A DNA stretch of 33,113 nt, taken from Micromonospora craterilacus (GTDB taxonomy: Bacteria > Actinomycetota > Actinomycetes > Mycobacteriales > Micromonosporaceae). The stretch lies in assembly GCF_003236315.1 (NCBI RefSeq), contig NZ_POTY01000046.1:1-33113 (forward strand). Direction: 5' to 3'. The position numbers were made by a program, and so were the translations under genes. The notes under the pieces were generated by a model that did not search any database, was not told the origin of the DNA, and worked only from the letters and a program-made list of their open reading frames with translations. Positions 15,219 through 22,697 of this stretch are shown here, in pieces (position 1 is the first letter of the stretch; every line of letters begins with the position of its first letter).

Positions 15219-16549
15219 TCCGGCTCTCTGGGCGGTTCCGCTCGGCTCTCATCATCGGTGGTCAGGGCATCCGGGCCCGCAAGACCCGCACCCTCCTGTC
15301 GATGGTGAGCCTGTTCCTCGGGGTGCTGGCCGTCGTGGTCGTCCAGGTCGGCGCCGAGACCACCAAGAGCGCCCGGCTGGCTGATCTGGAGCTGCACGCG
15401 GGCAAGGACGGCACCCGGCAGACCTACCTGCCGGGCAACGCCGACACTATCCAGATCGGCCAGGACACCCTGAAAGGGCGGACGGACGCGGTCGCGATCT
15501 CCTTCACCCAGGCGATCATCGGAGAGCCGGGCGTCAGCCCGGTCAACCCCGGCGGAGCCCCGTTCGACCAGCCGGGCGGCGGGCAGTACGCGTATCCCGA
15601 TGGCGTCGAGATCTTCTGCGACGCTCGCGGTTACTGCCAGCCGATGCAGGTGGCCGGCGACGCCCCGGACGTTCCCGTGCCCGGCCAGGCAATCGAGCTG
15701 AGCCTCAACGCGCTGACCGGTGACATCCGCCAGTTCCGGCCCTTCCGGTCGGTGTCCGGCCAGTGGCTCGACTTCTCCTCCGACCCGTCGTTGTCCCCGC
15801 GGATCGTCGTCAACCTCGAGGCGGCCAAGGGGTTCATGCGCCACCAGGTGCCGGCCGAGATGCGCGTGGAGGGGACGACCGCCAACCCGACGCCGCGCAT
15901 CATCGGCGTGATCGACGATGGCAATATGCACCCCACCGCCTACACCCGGGCCGATGAGCTGCAGAACTGGGTGCCCCGCTCGAGCAACGCCGGCAACTAT
16001 GGTCCCGGGCTGCAGGTGATGCTTGCGCCCACGGCAGGCGACCTGGAGCAGCTGCTGCGGATCCGCCTCACGGCCAGCGGGATGCCCGCAGAGCAGATCC
16101 ACTTCGAGACGATCCAGGCGCGGAAAGAGATCGCCAAGGAGCTGGCGCTCATCCGCTGGATCTTCCTCGGCATGGCCGGCCTGGTCCTGCTCATCGGCGT
16201 CGCCGGCATCCTCAACGTCGGGCTCGCAACCGTCGGGGAGCGGGTCGAGGAATTCGCGTTGCGGCGCGCGGTGGGCACCTCACGGTCGCTGCTGGCCGGC
16301 ATCGTCCTCGCGGAGACACTTCTGACCGGCCTCCTCACCGCAGCCGCTGCCATCGGACTGTCCGCGCTCGGGCTAACCGCGATCAGCGCGCTGTTCGGCG
16401 ATCGGGACCAGTTCCTGCAGGATCTCGCGTTTCCCTGGCAGGCAGGGGTCGCAGGGGTCATCGCGGGTCTGGCCGCCGGACTGCTCGGCGGCCTCATCCC
16501 GGCCATCCGCGCCGCCCGCATCCCGATCGCCACCGTCATGCGCGCCTGA
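15215..16549 (+). CDS. FtsX-family ABC transporter permease
   Basis: 444-aa MacB-like permease. The first helix (about 27-47, LLSMVSLFLGVLAVVVVQVG) is followed by a large extracytoplasmic domain (about 48-305) and three C-terminal helices of the FtsX domain. These include IRWIFLGMAGLVLLIGVAGI followed by NVGLATVGERVEEFALRRAVG, the conserved FtsX cytoplasmic loop. The end RAARIPIATVMRA is the usual family tail. The GTG start lies inside the ATPase stop. The extracytoplasmic domain should contact the lipoprotein adaptor encoded first in the operon. The substrate is unknown. Confidence 0.9.
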   Translation: MIRLSGRFRSALIIGGQGIRARKTRTLLSMVSLFLGVLAVVVVQVGAETTKSARLADLELHAGKDGTRQTYLPGNADTIQIGQDTLKGRTDAVAISFTQAIIGEPGVSPVNPGGAPFDQPGGGQYAYPDGVEIFCDARGYCQPMQVAGDAPDVPVPGQAIELSLNALTGDIRQFRPFRSVSGQWLDFSSDPSLSPRIVVNLEAAKGFMRHQVPAEMRVEGTTANPTPRIIGVIDDGNMHPTAYTRADELQNWVPRSSNAGNYGPGLQVMLAPTAGDLEQLLRIRLTASGMPAEQIHFETIQARKEIAKELALIRWIFLGMAGLVLLIGVAGILNVGLATVGERVEEFALRRAVGTSRSLLAGIVLAETLLTGLLTAAAAIGLSALGLTAISALFGDRDQFLQDLAFPWQAGVAGVIAGLAAGLLGGLIPAIRAARIPIATVMRA

Positions 16550-16564
16550 GGCGTCGCTCAGGTT

Positions 16565-17284
16565 ATGAGAGACCGGCGGGCGGCGACGCACGCGCACCGC
16601 AGCTATGAGCGGATGATCAGTTCTACCGACCGGGTCGCCTCCGGTCGCCTGCGGATGGAGATTGCCCGCGCTGGCTGGGACAAGTAGGACACCTGGGCAG
16701 ACGACAAGCGCACGCCGTTGGAGAAGCGCCTTCCCCACATCATCCGCGACGTCGAAGCCGGCATCGCCGACGAGGAAGCCCAGCAGGCTGCTCAGCGTGC
16801 CCACGACGAGTACGTCGCTGAGCAAGAGAGGAAGCGGGCAGAAGAGCGTCGCCGCTGGCAGGCGGCCCTCGACGAGGCTCGTCCCCAGGCCGCCGAACTT
16901 CTACGCAGGAAGGCGTTCCGGCGGGGCAACGACTCCTGGATCTCCGCCAACGAGATCCGCGCCTTCTGCGACGCCCTCGAAGTAGCCGGCCCCGACAGCC
17001 CGGACGACTTGGACAACCGTGCCCGATGGATCGGCTGGGCGCGAGCCGCAGCCGAACGCCTCGATCCCACCTGCGGCGACGGGGCCCTCGCCGGCATCGA
17101 ATTCGACATCGCACCCCAGGCCGCCGACCTCCGGCCCTTCATCGGCGACTGGAGCCCGCACCAGCCCCACCGGCGAGCAGAGCGACACCAGTCCCCGCCA
17201 TCCCGGCACCCACCAGCTCCCGCAAGCCGACGAGCCGGCGCGCCGCACCCCCGTCGGCTGGCTGACCCTCCGTGGATTCCATGA
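16565..17284 (+). pseudogene. Actinobacterial hypothetical protein, remnant with in-frame TAG
   Basis: One continuous frame from ATG 16565 reads SSTDRVASGRLRMEIARAGWDK, a TAG at 16685, then DTWADDKRTPLEKRLPHIIRD, a charged coiled-coil (about 16780-16910) and ISANEIRAFCDALE followed by IGWARAAAERLDPT. The layout resembles the C-terminal half of a family of actinobacterial hypothetical proteins of unknown function, which I recognise only by pattern. The part before 16565 is missing, and the sequence after about 17130 becomes Pro/Arg-rich and may be non-native. A TTG at 16718 could restart a 188-aa protein. It is most likely a decayed 3' fragment. Confidence 0.5.
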
Positions 17285-17355
17285 CAGGGCGGAATGCAGC
17301 GACGGTCGGCGCTCAGCCACCGGCCGTCGCCACCTCTGGTAGGTCGAGACCAGCA

Positions 17356-17382
17356 GGGCCACGCGAGGTTGACGCGTGGCCC
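17356..17382. terminator. Hairpin downstream of the methyltransferase gene
   Basis: Perfect 10-bp stem, GGGCCACGCG (17356-17365) with CGCGTGGCCC (17373-17382), and a 7-nt loop. It lies 10 nt beyond the minus-strand methyltransferase stop and also beyond the plus-strand remnant ending at 17284, so it probably terminates the minus operon and perhaps both. Confidence 0.7.
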
Positions 17383-17391
17383 CGTCTGCGG

Positions 17392-18075
17392 TCAGCGGTT
17401 CGGTGGTCTCGTGTTCTGGGGCGTCCGGATCGGCCGCTGCCATGACAGGTGCGGAGCCAGCCCAGCCGTCACCGGGCGCGTTGACATTCTCGGCCTGCGG
17501 CAGAAGTAGACGAACGCGGGTGGCATGTTCGCCCGGACCGTCCGGCCGCGCACCACTTCCTCGAACCGTTCGTCGAGGCTGCACCGGAGCCGCCGGGCCG
17601 GCGGCATCCAGTGCGTGTGGGCGTATGCGAAAGTGCTGAAGGCGCCGTCTGGGGCGAGAACCGCGGTGACCGCGGAGAGCAGATCGTCCTGTCGCCCCGG
17701 TGTGAAGGCCGCCCACGGGAGCCCGCTTACGATGACGTCGGCGTGGTCGAGCCCGCGTACCGCGAGTATCTCCCGCAGGTTGCGGGCGTCGGCGATGGCG
17801 AGGTCGACGCTCGGAAAGCGCGCTGCCAGCAAATCGGCGAACCGTTCGTTGATCTCGACGGCCAGATGGTGGCCTCGGCCGGCCAGCCGCCGTTGGATGG
17901 CCTGAGTGAACGCTCCGGTGCCAGGTCCGAGTTCCACCACGACGGGGTCGCCGGTGAACGGCACCGGCGCGACGACCGCGTCGGCGAGGGCCCGGCCGCT
18001 CGGCGCGACCGACGCAACCGTGAGCGGATCGCGGAGGAACTCACGGAGAAACTGGCTGCGGTAGTCGACGGTCAT
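17392..18075 (-). CDS. SAM-dependent methyltransferase
   Basis: 227-aa class I methyltransferase. The opening YRSQFLREFLRDPLTVASVAPSGRALA and motif I VVELGPGTGAFT are typical of the group related to phospholipid N-methyltransferases and rRNA adenine dimethylases; the acidic end of beta-2 (AVEINERF) and the motif IV-like SGLPWAAF are visible. The substrate cannot be told. The last 30 residues are Pro/Arg-rich and may be disordered. ATG 18075 lies 2 nt after the hydrolase-remnant stop, with AAGGTGAG inside that gene, so it is the third gene of a minus-strand operon (18862 to 17392). Confidence 0.85.
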   Translation of the reverse strand: MTVDYRSQFLREFLRDPLTVASVAPSGRALADAVVAPVPFTGDPVVVELGPGTGAFTQAIQRRLAGRGHHLAVEINERFADLLAARFPSVDLAIADARNLREILAVRGLDHADVIVSGLPWAAFTPGRQDDLLSAVTAVLAPDGAFSTFAYAHTHWMPPARRLRCSLDERFEEVVRGRTVRANMPPAFVYFCRRPRMSTRPVTAGLAPHLSWQRPIRTPQNTRPPNR

Positions 18076-18077
18076 CG

Positions 18078-18542
18078 TCAGATCTCACCTTCGGCGGACA
18101 TGGCGTCCAGGGCTCGGGCCAACCATTGCGTGCGCGTGCGCCGGGCGGCAGCACCGATGCGGGTCTGGGGGAACAGCGCGTCGAAGCCGTGGACGCCACC
18201 CGCCCAGACGTGGAGTTCGGCTTGCACGGGGATGTCAATGTTGGCGAACCGGTCACCCATGATCATGCCGCCGCCGTGAATCCAGTAGACGCACGGCGCG
18301 GGGGTGGTGCGGTCACCGGCCGGGCGGAACACCGACAGCGTGATCTCCGCGCCGTCGGCGGCGCGGGCGACGAACTCCCGCTGATCGATGGAGCGGCCGT
18401 CCCGCAGTGGCTCGATCGGAGCCGAGAAGTCGGGACGTACCTGTGCGAGGGCGTGCTCGTCGAGGATGGATGTCAGCGGCATCTCGGCGAGCAGTGCCGC
18501 CAGTTCGGGATCGACGTCGGGACGCGAGCTGGTGGTGATCAT
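18078..18542 (-). pseudogene. Alpha/beta hydrolase with an internal in-frame deletion
   Basis: 154-aa product where the family has about 310-330. Residues 1-105 match the N-terminal half of HSL-type acetyl hydrolases up to the oxyanion motif HGGG (89-92) and GDRFANIDIP. Residue 107 onward matches the extreme C-terminus (QAELHVWAGGVHGFDALFPQ), including the catalytic His118, then AARRTRTQWL. Roughly 170-190 residues are missing at about 18225, including the GxSxG nucleophile and the acid. The reading frame is kept, so a short protein may be made but cannot be a working esterase. ATG 18542 overlaps the ABM gene stop as ATGA. Confidence 0.8.
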
Positions 18543-18862
18543 GATGCTTCGTTCTCCCGGAAGGCGGCCTTTCCCCCGACGGGGATCTCGTCGATGTAGG
18601 CCGACTCGCCGGCGAGTAGCGCCTGGAGCCGGGCAACCAGGGTCTGCGCGGGCTCGCTGGTGAAGAAGGCGCTGTGGGCCTCGACGCTGGTCCAGCCCTC
18701 CGTGACGAAGATGGTGTCCGGGTCGGCGGCGGACCGGCCGACCAGGAACACGACGCAGTCGTCGTCTGCCAGCGACGGCGCGTGGAGCAGGATGTCGAGG
18801 ACCTCGCCTCCCTTGCCGGGCTTGGCGGTCATCGTGGCGTGGAAGCCGTGTCCGATGGTCAT
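18539..18862 (-). CDS. Antibiotic biosynthesis monooxygenase (ABM) domain protein
   Basis: 107-aa ferredoxin-like-fold protein of the ABM superfamily. HGFHATMTAKPGKGGEVLDILL, the central DTIFVTEGWTSVEAHSAFFTS and the final helix/strand are typical of small quinol or anthrone monooxygenases and of dimeric heme-degrading relatives. No cofactor residues are diagnostic, so the reaction is unknown. ATG 18862 is chosen because AAGGGG lies upstream and the domain starts there; an upstream in-frame ATG (18943) adds an unlike segment. It is the first gene of the minus operon, followed by the deleted hydrolase and the methyltransferase. Confidence 0.8.
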   Translation of the reverse strand: MTIGHGFHATMTAKPGKGGEVLDILLHAPSLADDDCVVFLVGRSAADPDTIFVTEGWTSVEAHSAFFTSEPAQTLVARLQALLAGESAYIDEIPVGGKAAFRENEAS

Positions 18863-18997
18863 GGTGGGTGCCCCTTGGTGGGTCGTACTCGGGTAGGACG
18901 AGAACCAATCTCGTGGCAAGGGCTGGGGTGACACATCTGTCATACGACCTCAGGTGCATCGCCGGGCCGTGGCCCCTTACCTAGAAGGTCGAAGGCG

Positions 18998-19255
18998 TCA
19001 TGGCGGCGGTCGCGGCGTTCGGGACGGCATGGCACGGCCACCGCTTCCGCCGGATCCCAGGGCATCCCTGAGACCTGCCCGGGACGTCACACCGAGTTTG
19101 GGAAAGACCCGGTAGAGGTGCGCGCCGACGGTGCGGTGCGAAAGGAACAGACGGTGGGCGATCTCCTTGTTGGTCAGACCGCTCGCCGCCAACTGGGCGA
19201 TCTGCTCCTCCTGCGCGGTCAAGGCGGCCACGCCGGGAGCGGGCGGTTCGGCCAT
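18998..19255 (-). pseudogene. LuxR-type HTH fragment (C-terminal end of a larger regulator)
   Basis: 85 codons encode a complete LuxR helix-turn-helix: LTAQEEQIAQLAASGLTNKE followed by HRLFLSHRTVGAHLYRVFPKLGVTSRAGLRDAL. This segment is usually the last 65 residues of regulators of roughly 900 aa with an ATPase domain. Upstream the frame runs back only to a stop at about 19325, and its sequence (TRLRSVGSTQRP) resembles the linker before such an HTH, so the 5' part looks lost. It could also act as a free-standing DNA-binding protein from the ATG at 19255. It is divergent from the SDR gene at 19447, a common partner of these regulators. Confidence 0.6.
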
Positions 19256-19446
19256 CCGGTACTCCGCTGGCCGCTGCGTGGACCCAACGCTGCGGAGCCG
19301 GGTAGCCGGTGTCGCAGGCCGGACTTAGGTCATTGGCGCTCGATGCGCTCCGGCGGGGAAGTCATCCGACAGATGTGGCCGGCACCGGCCGCCACGCACA
19401 GTGGTTCGGCACGCTTCCGAACGAGCGACAGGAGCCCCTCTCCACC

Positions 19447-20208
19447 ATGAGCACAGTTTTGATCACCGGCGCTTCATCCGGCTACGGGCAGGAGACCGCA
19501 CGGCACTTTCTCGCGCAAGGGTGGAACGTCATCGCCACCATGCGGACACCCCGCGCGGACGTCCTGCCCGAGTCCGACCGGCTCCGCATCCTCCAGCTCG
19601 ACGTCACCGACCCCGACTCCATCGCTGCCGCGTTCGCCGCGGCGGGACCCATCGACGCCCTGGTCAACAACGCCGGCATCGGGCTGATCGGCGTGTACGA
19701 AGGCACCCCCATGAGTCGGGTGCGGGAGATCTTCGAGACCAACACCTTCGGCGTCATGGCCACCACTCAGGCGGTGCTGACCCAGTTCCGTGAGCGCGGC
19801 GCAGGCGTCGTGGTCAACGTGACCTCCAGCGTCGTGCTCGGGCACATGCCGCTCTCGGCCGTGTACAAGGCCAGCAAAGCGGCCATCGAGGGCTTCACCG
19901 CGTCGCTCGCCCTCGAGCTCGCCGAATTCGGCGTACGCGCCAAGACCGTCGAGCCCGGCACCTGCCTGACGACCAGCTTCGCCGCCAAGGCGACCGACAA
20001 CACCGACCTGACCGGCCCGCTGGACAAGTTGGTCCCACCGGCCTACGAGCCGTTCGCGAAGCGGACCCTCGGCCGGTTCGTCGAGCAGGACCTGTTCACG
20101 CGGGAGAACGAGGTCGCCGAGACGGTGTGGCGGGCCGTGCACGACACGACCGGCCAGCTGCGATTCCCCGCCGGACCCGACGCGGTCCGGCTCGACCAGG
20201 CCAAGTGA
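19447..20208 (+). CDS. SDR-family oxidoreductase
   Basis: 253-aa classical short-chain dehydrogenase. Cofactor loop GASSGYGQ (8-15), NNAG (74-77), catalytic Ser127 and Tyr140/Lys144 in YKASK. The unusual Tyr in the glycine loop and the pattern around residues 78-100 are common in the actinobacterial group often labelled oxidoreductase. The substrate is unknown. ATG 19447 has AGGAG about 14 nt upstream, rather far; no better in-frame start was seen. It is followed after 13 nt by a SnoaL-like gene, probably in one operon. Confidence 0.87.
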   Translation: MSTVLITGASSGYGQETARHFLAQGWNVIATMRTPRADVLPESDRLRILQLDVTDPDSIAAAFAAAGPIDALVNNAGIGLIGVYEGTPMSRVREIFETNTFGVMATTQAVLTQFRERGAGVVVNVTSSVVLGHMPLSAVYKASKAAIEGFTASLALELAEFGVRAKTVEPGTCLTTSFAAKATDNTDLTGPLDKLVPPAYEPFAKRTLGRFVEQDLFTRENEVAETVWRAVHDTTGQLRFPAGPDAVRLDQAK

Positions 20209-20221
20209 GAGGAGCACCGCC

Positions 20222-20626
20222 ATGTCCGAGCAGAACAAGCAGATCGTCCGCAACTACTTCGAGGAGCTCGACCGCGGCCGGACCACCCCGGTACACCTGT
20301 GCACGGAGGACTTCCGATTCCACCCGGCTGGACTGCCGACATTGGACATCGACGGGGTGAAAACGTTCGGCGACGCGTTCTTCGCCGGCATGACCGACCT
20401 GCAACACCCCCTCGACGAGCTGATCGCCGACGGTGACCTCGTGGCGCTGCGCTGCCGGTATGAGGGCACGCACGACGGGGAGCTCATGGGCGTTCCGGCG
20501 ACCGGGCGACAGGTGTCCGCGATCGGGATCGGCGTCATGCGCGTCGCGGATGGCAAGATCGCCGAGTTCTGGGTGTCGCCGGACCGGATGACCATCATGC
20601 AGCAGATCGGCGCCATTCCCTCCTAG
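20222..20626 (+). CDS. SnoaL-like (NTF2-fold) protein
   Basis: 134-aa SnoaL/ester-cyclase-type protein. The N-terminal helix NKQIVRNYFEELDRGR, the turn into CTEDFRFHPAG, the central GDLVALRCRYEGTHDGELMGVPATGR and the ending DGKIAEFWVSPDRM follow the family pattern closely. Members include polyketide cyclases and many small binding or isomerase proteins; no specific reaction can be read from the sequence. A strong GAGAGGAG lies before the ATG. Second gene after the SDR at 19447; a strong hairpin about 110 nt downstream probably ends the transcript. Confidence 0.85.
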   Translation: MSEQNKQIVRNYFEELDRGRTTPVHLCTEDFRFHPAGLPTLDIDGVKTFGDAFFAGMTDLQHPLDELIADGDLVALRCRYEGTHDGELMGVPATGRQVSAIGIGVMRVADGKIAEFWVSPDRMTIMQQIGAIPS

Positions 20627-20736
20627 GCGATCCTGTCGATCATGGCGGTGCGAGGCGGAGTCCAGGCGCCGGCAGTCCGATGATGATCGGCATGGCCTGG
20701 TTCGCAGTCCTCCGGCCGCCGCCGTCACTGCGCAAA

Positions 20737-20778
20737 TCCGAGCCCGGGCGAGGACCATGGTGCTCGCCCGGGCTCGGA
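20737..20778. terminator. Terminator hairpin after the SnoaL-like gene
   Basis: Perfect 16-bp stem, TCCGAGCCCGGGCGAG (20737-20752) with CTCGCCCGGGCTCGGA (20763-20778), around a 10-nt loop. It is very stable and lies between the SnoaL-like gene and the SDR remnant. The rest of the 20627-20950 stretch shows no gene. Confidence 0.72.
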
Positions 20779-20950
20779 GGGTGAATAAGCAAGACCCAGG
20801 TAGTTCTGTTATACCGCCGGGTCACCGGCACGGCGCCTAATGGATGCGTGGTCATTGGCTCGAGCCGAGCCGTCGGGGCATCCACGTTAGCTCCGTCGCC
20901 CCGCGACCTACTCGCACTCGCATCGGTGGCGACGTGTTCGAGCAGTACCG

Positions 20951-21095
20951 GTAATCATCGACGGCATCGCCACCAAGACCGCGCTCGGCCGAGTGGGCGA
21001 GCCGGAGGACATCGACAAAAATCATCGCGTTCCTCGTTTCGCACGAATCCGCATGAATCATCGGGCGGGACATCCAGGTCGCAGGGGGTAGGCAC
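20951..21095 (+). pseudogene. 3' remnant of an SDR gene with frameshift and stop
   Basis: One frame reads IDGIATKTALGRVGEPEDI, the conserved region near the SDR C-terminus. At the five-A run 21017-21021 the reading moves to the next frame, KIIAFLVSHESA, then a TGA (21053-21055) where a Trp codon (TGG) is usual, then IIGRDIQVAGG, the SDR ending. One extra A and one G-to-A change explain both lesions. No catalytic half could be found upstream. It lies directly in front of the intact SDR at 21097. Confidence 0.72.
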
Positions 21096-21096
21096 T

Positions 21097-21930
21097 ATGA
21101 AGACTCCAGGGAAGCGGTTCGGCACGGTTGTGCTCACCGGCGCCACGAGCGGCATCGGCGAGGCGGCAGCCCGCCGGCTGGCGACAATCTCCGAGACGCT
21201 CATCGTGCTCGGGCCTGAGCCCGAAGAAGAGGTGAGGCAGGTTCTCAGGCAGATCCGCCGGCTCGGCCCCGCCGACGTCCACTACGTCGGCGCCGACTTC
21301 ACCCACCTTTCCCACGTCGTCGAAGCTGCCCGCTCGATCAGGAAACTCGTGTCGACGGTCGACCTGTTGATCAACAATGCCGCAGTCCCCGGCGCGCCGC
21401 AGCGGATCACCACCACGGACGGATTCGAGCGGACGCTGCAGGTCAACGCACTCGCACCAGCGCTGCTGACGCGACTGCTCGTTCCGTCGTTGGCGGAGGG
21501 CGCACGAGTGGTGAACGTGGGGTCGTCGGCGCACCACGTCGAGCGGTTCCACTTCGACGACATCGACCTGGAGCACAGCTACTCGCCGGTGGCCGCGTAC
21601 GCGCGAGCGAAGCTGGCGATGGTGACCTGGTCGTCCTTGCTCGCGGAAGAACTCCGGTCGATGCCGGTCGGTGTCGTCGCCCTCTGCCCCGGACTCAACG
21701 ACACACCTCTCAGCGCCGCGATGATGGGCCGCATTGGTGGTCCTCCCGCCCAGGGCGCAGCCCGGGTCCTCCATGCCGCAGTCGCCGACGTTCCGTCCGG
21801 GGCCTACCTCGAAGACGACCGCGTCGGTTTGCCGAGCGCGGACGCGACCGATCCCTCGAACCGGGAGCAGCTCACCGCCCTCTACTGGGAGCGACTCCTG
21901 CGCTTTGCGGCAACGGGACGCGAACGATGA
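21097..21930 (+). CDS. SDR-family oxidoreductase
   Basis: 277-aa short-chain dehydrogenase. GATSGIGE (15-22), NNAA (93-96), the Ser143/144 region (NVGSSAH) and Tyr168/Lys172 in YARAK. The insert before the Tyr (HVERFHFDDIDLEHSYSPVAA) and the HH motif resemble retinol-dehydrogenase/WWOX-like SDRs. ATG 21097 has GCAGGGGG upstream; the open frame running back to 20848 covers the SDR remnant and is not coding here. The stop overlaps the next SDR as ATGA, starting a coupled three-gene unit with the degenerate SDR and nhaA. Confidence 0.85.
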   Translation: MKTPGKRFGTVVLTGATSGIGEAAARRLATISETLIVLGPEPEEEVRQVLRQIRRLGPADVHYVGADFTHLSHVVEAARSIRKLVSTVDLLINNAAVPGAPQRITTTDGFERTLQVNALAPALLTRLLVPSLAEGARVVNVGSSAHHVERFHFDDIDLEHSYSPVAAYARAKLAMVTWSSLLAEELRSMPVGVVALCPGLNDTPLSAAMMGRIGGPPAQGAARVLHAAVADVPSGAYLEDDRVGLPSADATDPSNREQLTALYWERLLRFAATGRER

Positions 21931-22697
21931 GCGAGCAGAGCGGGACAAGAGGCGTCCTCGGTGCTCGGGTCGCCGTCGTCTTCGGCGCGACTGGATGGAT
22001 CGGCCGCGCCATTTGCCACGAGCTGGTTCGGGCCGGCGCGAGCATCGTCATGGTGGGTCGAGACGCGGACCGCCTCGACGCCCTCAAACGCGAACTCGGC
22101 GGAGGCGATCGAGTGCTGTCCACGGTCGCGGACGTCACCTCCCAACTCGAGGTCGACGACGCCCGAGCGGCCGCGATCAGGCGGTTCGGCCGCATCGATC
22201 TTCTGGTCGTGTCCTCGGGCGTGATCACCGGCTCCGCCTTCAGTGAAGGCATCCCGGCAGATTGGGCCGAGATGATCGACGTGAACCTGCGCGGGCTGCT
22301 GCACGCATCCCAAACGTTCGCCGAGCCGCTCCTGGATAACGCGGACCGCGGGGCGCCCGCCGACATCGTGCTGATCGGCGCCACCAGTACCGATGTTCGC
22401 GCCCCTCGGTTTGCCGTTTTCAATGCCCTGTCGGCGGCCATCAAGCAGCTCGCACGGGCGCTGCGCCAGGAGTACGGGCCACGGGGCATGCGTGTCCACA
22501 TCATCGAGCCGGGCTTCGCGGCGGACCAGTCCGACGAGCATCGCAACGCGTCATTGCCCGTGCGTGACAAGCAGCATGCACGGGCCGCGTCCGCGGGAAC
22601 ACCGGACGCGATCGCCGCAGTGGTCACGCTCGCCGCGGCGCTGCCGCGGAGCGTGAACCTTGCCGAAGTCCTCCTCCTGCCCACCGAAACGGCGTGA
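21927..22697 (+). CDS. SDR-fold protein lacking the catalytic Tyr and Lys
   Basis: 256-aa Rossmann protein with a good cofactor loop GATGWIGRAI (20-29) and the Asp/Arg pattern of NADP binding (VGRDADRL), but the NNAG motif is VSSGV and the YxxxK motif is replaced: Phe165 stands for Tyr and Ser169 for Lys in FNALSAA. It is therefore unlikely to be a normal SDR reductase; it may bind nucleotide, partner the SDR at 21097 in a heteromer, or use another mechanism. It is coupled at both ends, by ATGA to the upstream SDR and by GTGA to nhaA. Confidence 0.82.
   Translation: MSEQSGTRGVLGARVAVVFGATGWIGRAICHELVRAGASIVMVGRDADRLDALKRELGGGDRVLSTVADVTSQLEVDDARAAAIRRFGRIDLLVVSSGVITGSAFSEGIPADWAEMIDVNLRGLLHASQTFAEPLLDNADRGAPADIVLIGATSTDVRAPRFAVFNALSAAIKQLARALRQEYGPRGMRVHIIEPGFAADQSDEHRNASLPVRDKQHARAASAGTPDAIAAVVTLAAALPRSVNLAEVLLLPTETA

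Noticed and set aside
20848..21096. N-terminal extension of the SDR at 21097
   Set aside because: This stretch contains another SDR's C-terminal text in different frames; the ATG at 21097 has a ribosome site and starts the fold.
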